Positions 18,501 to 27,915 of a stretch of 64,000 nt of DNA are shown in pieces; within the stretch, counting starts at the first letter, position 1, and every line of letters begins with the position of its first letter. Both the position numbers and the translations under genes were made by a program. The notes beneath the pieces are model-generated. The model did not search any database. It had not been told where the DNA came from and worked only from the letters and a program-made list of their open reading frames with translations. Location of the stretch: NCBI GenBank assembly GCA_003327435.1, contig QOQV01000004.1, positions 65,037 to 129,036 of the forward strand. Reading direction: 5' to 3'. The DNA comes from Ignavibacteriota bacterium (GTDB lineage: Bacteria > Bacteroidota > Ignavibacteria > UBA10030 > BY39).

Positions 18501-18673
18501 GCAGGTCTAATATCAAGAATGGTCATATTTAAAAATTCATCTCTTGAGTAGCCATAATTTTGAATCGCAGCATTATTAACAGCAATAATTTTTAAACTAT
18601 CCTCCTCAAATATCCACATAGGCACAGGATGCTCAAGGAAAAAATATCTGAAAAATTCGTTTTTACTAATCAT
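15524..18673 (-). CDS. multi-PAS/GAF sensor histidine kinase (HisKA_3 type)
   Basis: The protein has 1049 residues and no clear membrane segment, so it is probably a cytoplasmic sensor. The order is PAS (~10-120), PAS (~125-245), GAF (~260-420), PAS (~430-550), PAS (~555-675), PAS (~680-800), a coiled coil (~800-845), the dimerisation domain with phospho-acceptor H855 in SRELHDSLGQ, and an ATPase domain with ITQECLANIAKHSKA (N box) and ISDDGIGFDID (G1 box). The build matches the NarX/DesK group. Repeated PAS-PAC modules suggest binding of small ligands, haem or flavin, but none of these can be assigned. It heads an operon with the NarL-type regulator. Confidence 0.93.
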   Translation of the reverse strand: MISKNEFFRYFFLEHPVPMWIFEEDSLKIIAVNNAAIQNYGYSRDEFLNMTILDIRPAEDIPLLLKHLKQPRPETEEKEIWRHKKKDGSIIYVKIWLHPIEFNKVNCILITAYDVSERKLIERKLIESQSKFNTLVERSLFGIYIIRDSKFIYVNDEFARIFGYNKEEIIGRKSLYDLLDKSSFNIKYGELFERLSNNFEVKKYKFKGVKKDGSLIDIEVSSSITEYEGKNSLIGTVIDVTEINHTTETLYYHLELEKLLYRISTRFVELTFEDIDECINLALKEIGQFMDVDRSYVFQFSEDLKLMHNTHEWCAKNISSQIENLQNLPTEEYSWTIQMLHGYDVLKIPDVEELPTEAINEKEILLAQDIKSLIIVPMYYTGKLIGFIGFDSVLRKRDWNDNSASALKMLGEIFSNAIARRKAESELSKLYNAIWQIHESVMITNVDGVIEYVNPAFEKLTGYKKSEVIGKTPRILKSGKHNEKFYRQLWNTITSGKTFEAEFLNKRKNGEIFNQESNITPMIDKNGKITHFICIGRDVTDKKKNEEIRLRLVAILEATSDFVSTADCNYNVMYINKNGKRMVGIDENFDYSKMKISDFHPDWATKKIFEEGFPKAIKDGFWVGETAIKTLDGKIIPTSQVIISHKNSNGEIEYYSTIMRDITDLKEAQKELRTREELYRLLLENQTDYIVKYDLEGRLLYASNTFCGLFDKERSQIVGEIFMPSVHEEDNELMNNELKKLFYPPHTAKFEIRVKTKYGWRWLGWSFKAELNEKNEIVAVVGTGRDVTERKLYESEVIEINKMLNQKIKDLELSQKEISKLLNEVTEKKNALEKLSKDLIFTEERERKRFSRELHDSLGQVLSNLKLNLDLANFSLQSKSNGVERYLKVSQDLVSEAIKEVKQLSYDLRPSVLDDFGLNAALRLLANQFQKRTGIFIGLNLESENQRYEPIIETALYRITQECLANIAKHSKATNASIQFIKRDNVLALTISDDGIGFDIDKVSRTLGDELHFGLKNIRERVEFLGGKLYIDSRIDYGTEISIEIELKT

Positions 18674-18681
18674 ATTTGTAT

Positions 18682-19338
18682 TTATTTTACAAATTCTATT
18701 TTTTTCACTTGATCTAAAGATACTCTGAAGTAAGTAAATTTATCAGTCACTCCAGTTATTACGCCTGGGAGATCTCCATTTTGTATTCTTCTTCTTATCA
18801 CAAATTGATAATTCTGGGATTTACCATCTAAAAAAACAACTGATGAAACAGCAGTTTTTGGATCAAATTCTATTGAACGAAGATTTACAAATTTTAATTC
18901 AGTTCCATCACGCAGTAAAAGGGCAGGTTTATGCCATTGTAATTCTGGTTTATCCTTTAAACTTGATGCCAAAGGATATTTTATAGCAATACAGTTTACC
19001 ATTTCTTCTCTGCCGTCATATAAAGTAATTTTTGCATTTGAACCTTGTTTCTTCCAGCTTTCGATTATTTTTCTTCTCTCTTCATCTGAAGACTTTTTTA
19101 TAGTAGCACATTGTTCATCCCCACCTTCTGTCTTATTGGCAAGGCGAGGTTCCGGGGATTTAAAATCTTTGTTAAAAATTAGATATCTCACACAATTTGG
19201 AGTTTCCTCTACAACAATAACATCTTTGAGCATCACTTTCTGATATTTTTTCCCAACCTTACGCTCAAGTGTTATTTCATCAGCTAAAGTTACAAACATA
19301 AATGCCGAGAAAAGTAATAAAATAGTTACTTTTTTCAT
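18682..19338 (-). CDS. exported protein of unknown function
   Basis: The protein has 218 residues with a signal peptide (MKKVTILLLFSAFMFVTLAD) and no lipobox. No family is recognised. The mature part is mixed alpha/beta with a charged helix (SSDEERRKIIESWKKQGSN) and several short strands that resemble small barrel (Sm/SH3-like) repeats: VMLKDVIVVEETPN, LLLRDGTELKFVNLRSIEFD, FRVSLDQVKKIEFVK. A clear GGAGGAAAG ribosome site precedes the ATG. It lies eight bases before the PAS kinase, so it is probably co-transcribed with it. Confidence 0.75.
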   Translation of the reverse strand: MKKVTILLLFSAFMFVTLADEITLERKVGKKYQKVMLKDVIVVEETPNCVRYLIFNKDFKSPEPRLANKTEGGDEQCATIKKSSDEERRKIIESWKKQGSNAKITLYDGREEMVNCIAIKYPLASSLKDKPELQWHKPALLLRDGTELKFVNLRSIEFDPKTAVSSVVFLDGKSQNYQFVIRRRIQNGDLPGVITGVTDKFTYFRVSLDQVKKIEFVK

Positions 19339-19379
19339 AATACTTTCCTCCTTTCAATTTAATATTTATCCTGGACATC

Positions 19380-20900
19380 CTAAAATTTTCTCAACTGAAA
19401 ACTCATAATCATTGCAAGTAACACAACAATTAATGCTAAAAGAAAAACATTTTGCAAGCTACCTGTGAATACACTTAAAACGATGTTTAATTCATCTGGC
19501 AACATCTGCGAGCGCATTTTAGAACTAAGCAATATTTGAGGATTATCCAAATTACTCTTCAAAATTTCAGATGCAGAAACCACTGTTCCACTCCTGAGTA
19601 AAATATCAAAGTTTCTTTGCATTGAGTTACTCAAAATACTTCCCATAATACTGACACCAATAGTACCGCCTAAAGTTCTGGCAAGCATCTGGGATGAAGT
19701 AGCAACTCCTAAATTCTTTTTTTCTACACTATTTTGAACTGTAACAAGAATTGCAGGAGTTACAAAACCCATACCTGCTCCAATTAAGATAATAAATAAA
19801 ATTATAAAAATAAAAGTAGAATCGTAATTCAAGAACATTGATAATGTAAATCCAATAATCATTAGTAAAAAACCGATTCTAATCATCTTAAGATTACCAT
19901 AATGAGGAATAATTTGGCCACTTGAAAAACTTGAAAACGACCAAGCAAGCGACATTGGCATCAAGGCTAGTCCAGCCATAATTGGACTTTTCCCTTGAAT
20001 AGATTGTACAAATAAAGGTACGAAAGAAATAACTCCATATATCGCAAATCCACTCAAAAAAGCCAGTAAGTTTCCAACCCCAAAACTTTTTATTCGATAA
20101 TTCTCAAGGCTAACGATCGGATTCCCGAACCTACCTTCCATCTTAATAAAAACCAAAAATAAAATTATCGATATTAATAAAAATGATATTACTTCGGAAG
20201 AATAAAATACAGCTCCTTTACCAAACTGTAAAAAAGCTAATAGAAAAGACAAAATAGAAATAACAAATATTATAGCACCAAAATAATCTATCTTTTGCTT
20301 ATCTTTTTTTATTAGTTCACTATAATATTGTTTAATTAACAACACTGATAAAATTCCAATTGGGACATTGATTAAAAAAGCCAATCTCCATGAAAAATGA
20401 GTCACGATTATACTTCCTGTAATCGGACCCAGAATACTAGCGATACCCCAAGTTGCACTCAATGCGCCAGCACCTTTCGATCTTTTTTCTGGAGTAAAAA
20501 TTGATCCAATGATTGTAAATGGCACAGCTGATAATCCACCAGCGCCAATTCCCTGAACAGCCCTGAAAATTATAAGTTGAATCATTGATTGAGAAAATCC
20601 CGATAATACTGAACCAATAAGAAAAAACAAAATCGCAAAATAAAAAATCTTTTTCTTACTATAAATATCAGAAAGTTTTCCCCAGATCGGCATTGAAACA
20701 GCAGTTGTTAACATATAAGCAGAGAAGACCCAACTATAAAGTGCCATTCCTCCTAAATTAGATATCACTGTTGGCATTACAGTACCAACTACAGTAGCAT
20801 CAAGACCAGCGAGTAAAACAGCAAACATTATTCCAACTATTATCTTACCCCGCTTACCCTCATTAAGGATTATTTCATTAACATCTTGGTCGTTTTTCAA
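19380..20900 (-). CDS. MFS drug exporter, DHA2 (EmrB/QacA-like) family
   Basis: The protein has 506 residues and about 14 membrane helices, the layout of the DHA2 proton-antiport group. Motifs: LDATVVGTVMPTV in helix 1 (motif D1), WGKLSDIYSKKKIF (motif A between helices 2 and 3), FRAVQGIGAGGL (motif B), and GPITGSIIV in helix 5 (antiporter motif C region). It exports hydrophobic or cationic compounds across the inner membrane. It lies two bases after endonuclease III. The substrate is unknown. No EmrA-type adaptor is adjacent. Confidence 0.9.
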   Translation of the reverse strand: MKNDQDVNEIILNEGKRGKIIVGIMFAVLLAGLDATVVGTVMPTVISNLGGMALYSWVFSAYMLTTAVSMPIWGKLSDIYSKKKIFYFAILFFLIGSVLSGFSQSMIQLIIFRAVQGIGAGGLSAVPFTIIGSIFTPEKRSKGAGALSATWGIASILGPITGSIIVTHFSWRLAFLINVPIGILSVLLIKQYYSELIKKDKQKIDYFGAIIFVISILSFLLAFLQFGKGAVFYSSEVISFLLISIILFLVFIKMEGRFGNPIVSLENYRIKSFGVGNLLAFLSGFAIYGVISFVPLFVQSIQGKSPIMAGLALMPMSLAWSFSSFSSGQIIPHYGNLKMIRIGFLLMIIGFTLSMFLNYDSTFIFIILFIILIGAGMGFVTPAILVTVQNSVEKKNLGVATSSQMLARTLGGTIGVSIMGSILSNSMQRNFDILLRSGTVVSASEILKSNLDNPQILLSSKMRSQMLPDELNIVLSVFTGSLQNVFLLALIVVLLAMIMSFQLRKF

Positions 20901-20902
20901 TT

Positions 20903-21568
20903 TCAGGTAAATTTTTTATATGATGGACAATAATTATTTATTGAACACTCCAAACATTTCGGTTTTTTTGCCTTGCAAACTCTTCTACCATGCCAGATCA
21001 ACATATCAGAAAAGCTGATCCAGTCCTTTTCAGGAACGATTTCCATTAAATCTTCTTCAATTTTATCTGGATTACTATTATTTGATAAACCAAGTCTTTC
21101 AGCGAGCCGTTTGACATGTGTATCCACAACAATTCCAGAAGCAATTCCAAATGCTCCTCCCAGAACAACATTAGCAGTTTTTCTGCCAACACCTGGTAAG
21201 TTTACCAAATCTTCAATTCTTTCGGGGATTTTACCGGAATGTTTTTCTACAAGTACTTTACAACAATTTATTATATTTTTAGCTTTTGCATGATAAAAAC
21301 CAGTTGATTTTATCATACTTTCCAATTCAAATATATTGGCTTCTGCAAAAGCTTTTGCATTTGGATAACGTTTGAAAAGTGCAGGTGTTACCATATTCAC
21401 GCGTTCATCAGTACATTGTGCTGATAAAATAGTCGCAATTAACAGCTCAAATGGATTTTTATGTACAAGAGCTGTCTTTGCATCAGGGTATTCTTCCTCA
21501 AGAATTTGAATTATTGCTTTTACTCTTTTTCTTAAAGCTTCCAGATTGTGCTTTTTTAGTTTACTCAT
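20903..21568 (-). CDS. nth: endonuclease III
   Basis: The protein has 221 residues, a typical length. The helix-hairpin-helix LPGVGRKTANVV carries catalytic K130; catalytic D149 is in VVDTHVKR. The [4Fe-4S] cluster ligands are C198, C205, C208 and C214 (C-x6-C-x2-C-x5-C). It is a bifunctional DNA glycosylase/AP lyase that removes oxidised pyrimidines in base excision repair. Its ATG shares one base with the stop of the upstream unknown gene (TAATG). Confidence 0.96.
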   Translation of the reverse strand: MSKLKKHNLEALRKRVKAIIQILEEEYPDAKTALVHKNPFELLIATILSAQCTDERVNMVTPALFKRYPNAKAFAEANIFELESMIKSTGFYHAKAKNIINCCKVLVEKHSGKIPERIEDLVNLPGVGRKTANVVLGGAFGIASGIVVDTHVKRLAERLGLSNNSNPDKIEEDLMEIVPEKDWISFSDMLIWHGRRVCKAKKPKCLECSINNYCPSYKKFT

Positions 21569-22521
21569 TATTTTATAATCTTTTTATTTATTAATTTGCC
21601 ATCATCAATTAGAGCCTGGCGGACAAAACCTACTTCTTTATACATTGATAACCAGCGTAGAGTTTCCGTTAGTTGTTCCTGTTCTTCAGGAAAGAAAATT
21701 CTTACCATCATATTATCGCCACGACTTAATCCCAACTTCTTTTTCATCAGAGTAATGTATGGGATTCTGAAACTAACCCACAGTTTATCTAAAGCTTCAG
21801 TAACAGCTCCCAAGAATTGGTCTTCTTCAATATCCGAAGGTCTGGAAAAAAGAAGTGTTGTTTCAAAAACTTCTTTTTCAAAAAGTTTCATAACAGAAGC
21901 ACCCGAAGAATAAACAATGTTGTAAAGTCCATTAAACGCTTTATCTTCATTTGAGTTTGCTAATCCAAGAATATGCAACTGTGAGTTAAATTTTTTCTTG
22001 CCTAAAATAAACTCGATCAAATCCAGATTAACACTCCCTTCAAAAATAAAAACTGATTCTATAATCTTTTGATTTTCTTTCCCAGCTTCAAAACCCAAGA
22101 ACTTTAAGTAATCCATACCTGCCTTTTCGAGTCGTTTTAATAATGCATACTGCGTTGGAACAAAAACAATTTCAGAGATATAGGACATTTCTATTCCATA
22201 CCTAATATTTAGTGAAAACTCCTGAACAATTTTCTCAAGATTTTCTCTCAATACTTTTCTTATTTCTTCTTCATCCTTTCTAAGTGGTGTTTGTAGATAT
22301 TCTCCCAAAATTGTTACAAGCATTTCAGTATTCTTATTAAGGAATTTATCATTAAATTTTTGGAAGTTTTTTTCCAACTTATCAGTTTCTTTGTCAAAAT
22401 ACTGTAATAAGCTATTTAGTGCTTTAATATATCCTTCGTTTGATTCAAGTTCTCCGACCTGATAAAAGCAGGAACAGCACAACATTTTGGGTTCTAAAGA
22501 AATTGCTTTGTAAATGTTCAT
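21568..22521 (-). CDS. protein of unknown function
   Basis: The protein has 317 residues and no signal peptide or membrane segment. The N-terminus has a cysteine cluster (MLCCSCFYQVGELES). The middle is helical and charged (DKETDKLEKNFQKFNDKF, RKDEEEIRKVLRENLEKI). The C-terminus contains NMMVRIFFPEEQEQLTETLRWL. No family is recognised. It is coupled to endonuclease III by a one-base overlap and follows the LiaF-like gene by nine bases. The size and cytoplasmic character are all that can be stated with confidence. Confidence 0.7.
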   Translation of the reverse strand: MNIYKAISLEPKMLCCSCFYQVGELESNEGYIKALNSLLQYFDKETDKLEKNFQKFNDKFLNKNTEMLVTILGEYLQTPLRKDEEEIRKVLRENLEKIVQEFSLNIRYGIEMSYISEIVFVPTQYALLKRLEKAGMDYLKFLGFEAGKENQKIIESVFIFEGSVNLDLIEFILGKKKFNSQLHILGLANSNEDKAFNGLYNIVYSSGASVMKLFEKEVFETTLLFSRPSDIEEDQFLGAVTEALDKLWVSFRIPYITLMKKKLGLSRGDNMMVRIFFPEEQEQLTETLRWLSMYKEVGFVRQALIDDGKLINKKIIK

Positions 22522-22530
22522 AATTGCTCT

Positions 22531-23082
22531 TCAGTTAATTTTCAAATCGCCAATTATTTGAGATGTAATTATATGAAATTTATGATTAAGATTTTGAGCC
22601 ACATGTGTTTCAAGTTTTAGATTTCTAAAAACTCCATTTAAATTGTTATCAAAAACCTGTAAACTGCCAATAATTGTAGAATTATCATACTTAATATTAT
22701 ACTGATCAGGTACTTTAATAATAATATCTCCAATAGCAGCATTTATCTTCAAAATATGCTCACCTTCTGCAAATTCTACCTGAGATATATCCAGTATGAT
22801 ATCCCCAAATAGTGTTGAGAGTGAACCACCTTTAAAATTTTTAGAATTAACATTTAACTGAATATCTTCAAACACAGAAGAACGATGAATTAAATCAGCC
22901 GATTTCTCTTTTTTCTCCTCATTTCTTTGAGGACTTTTGAAAACATAATAAATTCCAATTATTATCAGCAAAATTGGCCAGTATGTGAGTATTACTTCAA
23001 AGAAATCTAAAACTCCAAGATTATCTAAGATTAGAAGACAGCCCAGAAGGACAAGTATTAATCCAAAAATGATGTTCTTCAT
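22531..23082 (-). CDS. LiaF-like membrane protein
   Basis: The protein has 183 residues. Two close membrane helices at the N-terminus (MKNIIFGLILVLLGCLLILDNLG and YWPILLIIIGIYYVFKSP, residues 1-50) match the LiaI/LiaF-type toast-rack membrane module. The soluble part (~75-183) has repeated glycine-anchored strands (TLFGDIILDISQVEF, INAAIGDIIIKVP, IIGSLQVFDNNLNG) typical of the LiaF C-terminal / DUF2154-like beta-helix domain. In Firmicutes LiaF tempers a cell-envelope stress kinase; here the role is unknown and no LiaS or LiaR partner is next to it. Confidence 0.78.
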   Translation of the reverse strand: MKNIIFGLILVLLGCLLILDNLGVLDFFEVILTYWPILLIIIGIYYVFKSPQRNEEKKEKSADLIHRSSVFEDIQLNVNSKNFKGGSLSTLFGDIILDISQVEFAEGEHILKINAAIGDIIIKVPDQYNIKYDNSTIIGSLQVFDNNLNGVFRNLKLETHVAQNLNHKFHIITSQIIGDLKIN

Positions 23083-23086
23083 AAAT

Positions 23087-24820
23087 TTATTTTTTGTTCA
23101 GGTATTTTACAACTTCTTTAAGATGTAAAGTATTAATAACATCTGTGCGTTCGAGCCAACCTTTACGAGCAATTCCTACACCATAATAAACATCGGTTAA
23201 ACTTTTTACATTATGGGCATCAGGATTAATCGAAATTTTAATGCCCAATTCCTTTGCAAATTTACACCATCTCCAATCCAAATCCAGACGGAGTGGGTGT
23301 GCATTAATTTCAACTATTTTCCCCATATCTGCTGCGGCTTTCAAAATTTCTTTCATATTGACAGGATAAGCTTCACGTTCTAACAATAATCTACCTGTTG
23401 GGTGAGCAAGCATTGTTACATATTTATTTTTCATTCCGGTAATAATCCTCCGAGTCATATCTTTCTCGGACATATTAAATTTGCTATGCACAGCACAAAT
23501 TACAAAATCAAACATACTCAAAATTTTATCAGAAAAATCCAGTCGTCCATCTGGAAAGATATCCACCTCTATCCCTTTGAATATACGAAAATTTTTAAAA
23601 TTTTTATTGAGTTCATCAATTTCAGCAATTTGTTGTTTTACTGAATCATCATCCAGACCACCTGCATATCCTGCCGATTTACTGTGTTCAGCAATCCCAA
23701 TATATTCCCATTTCAAGTTCTGTGCTGCTTCTGCCATTTCAGCAATTGTGTTTACTCCATCGCTATAATTTGTGTGACAATGAAAAGTGCCTTTAATATC
23801 TTTTTCCTCAATTAAAAACGGAAGTTTTCCTGATGCTGCAGCTTCTATTTCCCCCTGATTTTCTCTTAATTCGGGTGGTATGTATTCTAACTTAAGTGAT
23901 TTATAAATATCAGTTTCATCTTTGCATTCAAGTTTTTTGATTTTTTTCCCAGTATTAATTTCCGTGAAACCATATTCATTCAAACTCAAACCAAATTTTT
24001 TTGCAAGTGAACGCATTTCGACATTATGTTCTTTACTACCAGTAAAGTAAGCAAGTGCAAAAGGAAATTCCTCTTCTTTCACAACCCTTAAATCACAATT
24101 AATACCGCTTTTTAAAACAACACTTGACTTGGTATCACCATGAGCGGTTACACTAACAACATCCGGATGATTAACGAATGTATCCATTACACTTTTAGTA
24201 TCTTTCTTTTTTATACTTACCAGAATATCAATATCACCGATAATTTCTTTTTTTCTCCTCAAGCTTCCAGCAATCTCTATTCTTTTGATATCTTTATTTT
24301 TCTTAAGGTGTTCAACGATTCTATCTGCTGATTCTTTCGCTACTGGAAATAAAAATTTCTCGGAGTGTTTTTTGAGAATCTCAATACCTTTTAAAATGTT
24401 CTCTGCGATCTTTGTACCAAAGCCATCGAGTTTTTCAAGCTTTTTTGTTTCAGCTGCTTCTTTTAACTTTTCAATAGTATCTATCTTAAGCTTATCATAT
24501 AAAAACTTAACCCTTTTAGGACCCAAACCCGGAATTTTCAATATATCCAGCAAACCAGAAGGTAATGATTTTTTCAAACTCTCATAATATTCAAGTTTGC
24601 CGGTTTCCACAAGCTCTTTCAATTTTTCTGCTATTCCCTCACCAATACCTTTAACATTTTTTATTTCTCCGGATTTGATCAACTCTTCGACTTCTGTAGT
24701 CAGTCCAGCTACGATTCTCGAAGCGTTATGATAGGCACGACATTTAAATGGGTTCTCACCGGTTAATTCTAAAAATGTTCCAATATCATCTAATATTTCA
24801 GCAATGGTTTTATTATCCAT
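23087..24820 (-). CDS. polX: family X DNA polymerase with PHP exonuclease domain
   Basis: The protein has 577 residues. The N-terminal 8-kDa and helix-hairpin-helix region (1-150) has VKGIGEGIAEKL and IPGLGPKRVKFL. The nucleotidyltransferase has AGSLRRKKEIIGDIDILV with metal ligands D196 and D198. A PHP domain follows from ~340 (GTFHCHTNYSDG, EHSKS, HPTGRLL, NPDAH). This is the bacterial PolX arrangement: gap-filling synthesis with Mn-dependent 3'-5' exonuclease, active in base excision and end-joining repair. The length is standard. It sits four bases before the LiaF-like gene. Confidence 0.95.
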   Translation of the reverse strand: MDNKTIAEILDDIGTFLELTGENPFKCRAYHNASRIVAGLTTEVEELIKSGEIKNVKGIGEGIAEKLKELVETGKLEYYESLKKSLPSGLLDILKIPGLGPKRVKFLYDKLKIDTIEKLKEAAETKKLEKLDGFGTKIAENILKGIEILKKHSEKFLFPVAKESADRIVEHLKKNKDIKRIEIAGSLRRKKEIIGDIDILVSIKKKDTKSVMDTFVNHPDVVSVTAHGDTKSSVVLKSGINCDLRVVKEEEFPFALAYFTGSKEHNVEMRSLAKKFGLSLNEYGFTEINTGKKIKKLECKDETDIYKSLKLEYIPPELRENQGEIEAAASGKLPFLIEEKDIKGTFHCHTNYSDGVNTIAEMAEAAQNLKWEYIGIAEHSKSAGYAGGLDDDSVKQQIAEIDELNKNFKNFRIFKGIEVDIFPDGRLDFSDKILSMFDFVICAVHSKFNMSEKDMTRRIITGMKNKYVTMLAHPTGRLLLEREAYPVNMKEILKAAADMGKIVEINAHPLRLDLDWRWCKFAKELGIKISINPDAHNVKSLTDVYYGVGIARKGWLERTDVINTLHLKEVVKYLNKK

Positions 24821-24881
24821 AAAATTCAGGGTAAAGATTTGCGGGGATCGTTTATGAAAATTTAATAATTATTTAAAAAAA

Positions 24882-25868
24882 TCACAACTTTATTGAAATC
24901 TCTGCTTCATCGCTGTGAAGCAATTTATCTAAATTATCCAAAATTGGTTCTAATTCTGTGAATTTCATAAGTTCACTTCTTATACGAGCTGCATTTGGAA
25001 ACGAATGAAGATATCCAGAATAATGCTTTCTAAATTCTATAACTCCTCTTTTTTCTCCTTTATGTATAACTGAGAGTTTAAGATGTTTCTTCATTACTTC
25101 AATCTTTTCATTCAAAGAAATTGGTTGTGGTAATTCACCATTCTGCATATAATATTTTGTTTCTCTAAATATGAAGGGATTGTTAATTGCGCCCTGTCCA
25201 ATCATTATTCCATCGCAACCTGTTGATTCAAAAACACGAGCTGCTATCTCAGGAGTTGTTATGCCACCATTTACTATTATTGGTATTTTCACCTTTTCTT
25301 TAATTTTTGGAATCCAGCTATAATCTACATCGCCTTTATGAGCCTGAACTCTTGTGCGACAATGAACAGTTAAAGCTGCAACACCAATTGTTTCCAACAT
25401 TTTTGCCACTTCGACTATTTTAATATTATCGGTATCCCAACCCAGGCGAGTTTTTACAGTAACAGGTAGTTGAACAGATAGCACAACACCAGAAATCAGT
25501 TTCTCCATTAATAGAATATCTTTGAGTAGAGCTGCACCAGCATTTTGTTTTACGACATTCTTCACCCAGCAGCCTGCATTAATATCAATAAAATCTGGGG
25601 AAAGTTCCTGAGAAATTTTTGCTGCTGTAATCATCGAACTCTCTATGCCGCCATAAATCTGAATCCCTATTGGTCGCTCTTCTTCTAAAAACTGCATCTT
25701 TCTTAAAGCTTTATCTGATTTCCTTATAAGTCCTTCAGAACTTACAAATTCTGAATAAACAATATCAGCCCCTAATTGTTTACAGATTAATCTGAAGGAT
25801 AAATCTGTAACACTTTCCATCGGTGCAAGTGCAATAGGTCTATCAAGATTTAATTTACCAATTTTCAC
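24882..25868 (-). CDS. dusB: tRNA-dihydrouridine synthase
   Basis: The protein has 328 residues. FMN TIM barrel with LAPMESVTDLSFR, IGIQIYGG, the active-site cysteine region FIDINAGCWVKNVVKQNAGAAL, TVHCRTRVQAHKGD, and VNGGITTP / GCDGIMIGQGAINNP. It reduces uridine in tRNA D-loops. The motif around the catalytic cysteine is GCW rather than the more usual GCP, but the cysteine and flanking lysine remain. It is most similar in layout to the DusB branch. It lies between the M1 peptidase and polX on the same strand. Confidence 0.9.
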   Translation of the reverse strand: MKIGKLNLDRPIALAPMESVTDLSFRLICKQLGADIVYSEFVSSEGLIRKSDKALRKMQFLEEERPIGIQIYGGIESSMITAAKISQELSPDFIDINAGCWVKNVVKQNAGAALLKDILLMEKLISGVVLSVQLPVTVKTRLGWDTDNIKIVEVAKMLETIGVAALTVHCRTRVQAHKGDVDYSWIPKIKEKVKIPIIVNGGITTPEIAARVFESTGCDGIMIGQGAINNPFIFRETKYYMQNGELPQPISLNEKIEVMKKHLKLSVIHKGEKRGVIEFRKHYSGYLHSFPNAARIRSELMKFTELEPILDNLDKLLHSDEAEISIKL

Positions 25869-25880
25869 ATCAATAAATTC

Positions 25881-27911
25881 TTATTTAATTAAAATCATTT
25901 TACGAATTTGAACTGAATTATCTTTCAATTCGACTGGAAGTTTTTTTGAATTCTTTGGAAATGTTAGAAGGCGATAATAATACACACCGCTTGGTAAATT
26001 TTCCGCATTAAACTTTATGTTATAAGTTCCTGCAACTTTATACTCATTTAAAAGAGTCTGAACTTCATTTCCAAGTAAATCATAAACTTTAAGTTTAACA
26101 TAACTGTCGCTAATCAAATCGAATTTAATTTCTGTAATCGAATTAAATGGATTAGGATAATTTTGATATAAGTAAAAATTCTGTATTCCATCATTTTGAA
26201 CCAGAACAGGTTGAGATATAATTTGTTTCAAAACTTTATTATCAGGATCAATCTTTATACTATCTGGCTGAGTTAAGAAACTAAATACGAAATTCTGGAC
26301 TCTCAAACTATCCCAGATTGTAACAACTGTATCCTTATCTGGAAAGTAGAATTTTATATCGATGGGAGTTTTGTAAGTTGGCCAGGAATTATCCTGGACC
26401 TGAGCAATCGAGAGAACGAAATTTTTTGTATTTTCATCATAACTTGTTTCATAGGCAATTTTCAGCCAACCTTTTCCGTAAATCCATTGATTAAAAAACC
26501 ATCGATAATCACTTTGGGTAGTAAAATTAACTACATCAATGAAATCTTCCGTTGTCGCAGTCGCATAAGCATGCAGATTTCTATAATTCATCAAAATATT
26601 AAAGAACAACGAGTCGCCGACAAGATTTCTTAACATATGCAAAACCCAGCCAGCTTTTTGGTAAACATTGCTTGTAAAAAGATAAACTCCCTGTGATTCT
26701 GGATCATAAATTGCAAATTGCCAGGAGTAGTCGTTAAATCTGGTGTAACGGGTTAGTAATTCATTTCGACTTTGAATACCAAAAGCTTTTTCCCTCCAGA
26801 GCATTTCAGAATATGTAGCGAAACCTTCATTTAACCAGATATCTTTAAATGTGTGGCAGGTTACAAGGTCTCCCCACCACTGGTGAGCAAGTTCGTGAGC
26901 AATGTAATCATCATAAAAAGGATAGGCATTTACACTGAGCCACCCCCGATGAACTGTTGTAAGTGTTTGATGTTCCATACCTCCATAATAGAATGGATAT
27001 GCAACAGCATGGCCATATTTAACAAATGGGTACTCACCAAAAATTGTAGAAAATATTTCCATCATCCAGGGAACTTTTGAGAAAGCTTGAACAGCATTCC
27101 AGGTTGGTCCAGCTGAATCAACCTGCCAGATATAATTTATTATTTCAATACTATCAGCAGGATTACTGACCCTTCGATAATATTGTTTAAAAATTGAATA
27201 TTTAGATGCTGATATTACCATAAGGTATGTGGTAATTGGCAAATCTTCTTTCCATTTAAAAGTTACTGTATGATCAGGATTCTGAATTACATCAATCAAT
27301 AAACCGTTCGAACCAGCTTGATAACCACTTGGGACAGTAATATTAATTTCGCAGGTTGCTTTATCGGATGGATCATCGAAACAGGGCATCCATAAGCGTG
27401 CATCATACGGCTCACTCATTGTATAACCAATATTTTCTTCAATCTTTGAATCCAGATTTTTCCTGAACCAATAGTACCCTTTCCTATTATATGAGAGATT
27501 CAGTGTACTAACATCACGGTAATAAGAGATTTTTGTATTGATAGTTTCATTTGCGGTATAAGTTCTCGGCAATATTATTGTAAAAGTTTCGCTTGATGGA
27601 TACAGATGGAAAGTTGCATCTGTATCATTGACTTTTAATGAAGTAAAAACTAAACCAAGTGCATTTAATTTAATAGAATCGGATTGTTGGGTAATAAGTA
27701 TTTTGATATCCATATCACCGAAAAAACTGCTATCTTCCATTGGTAGATAGGCATTTAACCTGTAGTGTAGTACATCAAAATTTTTATTTACTAAATTATT
27801 ATGTTCAATAATTCCATTTCTGGGGAAATTATACTTTTCAAAAAAATCTTGAGAAAGAACAATTGTTGAAATTAAAATAGATAAGATTATTATTAATTTT
27901 TTTTTATTCAT
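25881..27911 (-). CDS. secreted M1-family metallopeptidase with type IX sorting domain
   Basis: The protein has 676 residues from ATG 27911, chosen because it opens a signal peptide ([21 protein letters not shown]) and starts four bases after the EamA gene ends. A longer start at 27986 would run into that gene. The zinc site is [10 protein letters not shown] (339-348), with the third ligand E362 in WLNEGFATY. The substrate-binding GxMEN motif appears as YGGMEHQTL. The last ~95 residues form a type A C-terminal sorting domain ([19 protein letters not shown] to KMILIK), so export through the type IX system is expected. It is an aminopeptidase for peptides outside the cell. Confidence 0.92.
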   Translation of the reverse strand: MNKKKLIIILSILISTIVLSQDFFEKYNFPRNGIIEHNNLVNKNFDVLHYRLNAYLPMEDSSFFGDMDIKILITQQSDSIKLNALGLVFTSLKVNDTDATFHLYPSSETFTIILPRTYTANETINTKISYYRDVSTLNLSYNRKGYYWFRKNLDSKIEENIGYTMSEPYDARLWMPCFDDPSDKATCEINITVPSGYQAGSNGLLIDVIQNPDHTVTFKWKEDLPITTYLMVISASKYSIFKQYYRRVSNPADSIEIINYIWQVDSAGPTWNAVQAFSKVPWMMEIFSTIFGEYPFVKYGHAVAYPFYYGGMEHQTLTTVHRGWLSVNAYPFYDDYIAHELAHQWWGDLVTCHTFKDIWLNEGFATYSEMLWREKAFGIQSRNELLTRYTRFNDYSWQFAIYDPESQGVYLFTSNVYQKAGWVLHMLRNLVGDSLFFNILMNYRNLHAYATATTEDFIDVVNFTTQSDYRWFFNQWIYGKGWLKIAYETSYDENTKNFVLSIAQVQDNSWPTYKTPIDIKFYFPDKDTVVTIWDSLRVQNFVFSFLTQPDSIKIDPDNKVLKQIISQPVLVQNDGIQNFYLYQNYPNPFNSITEIKFDLISDSYVKLKVYDLLGNEVQTLLNEYKVAGTYNIKFNAENLPSGVYYYRLLTFPKNSKKLPVELKDNSVQIRKMILIK

Positions 27912-27915
27912 AACT

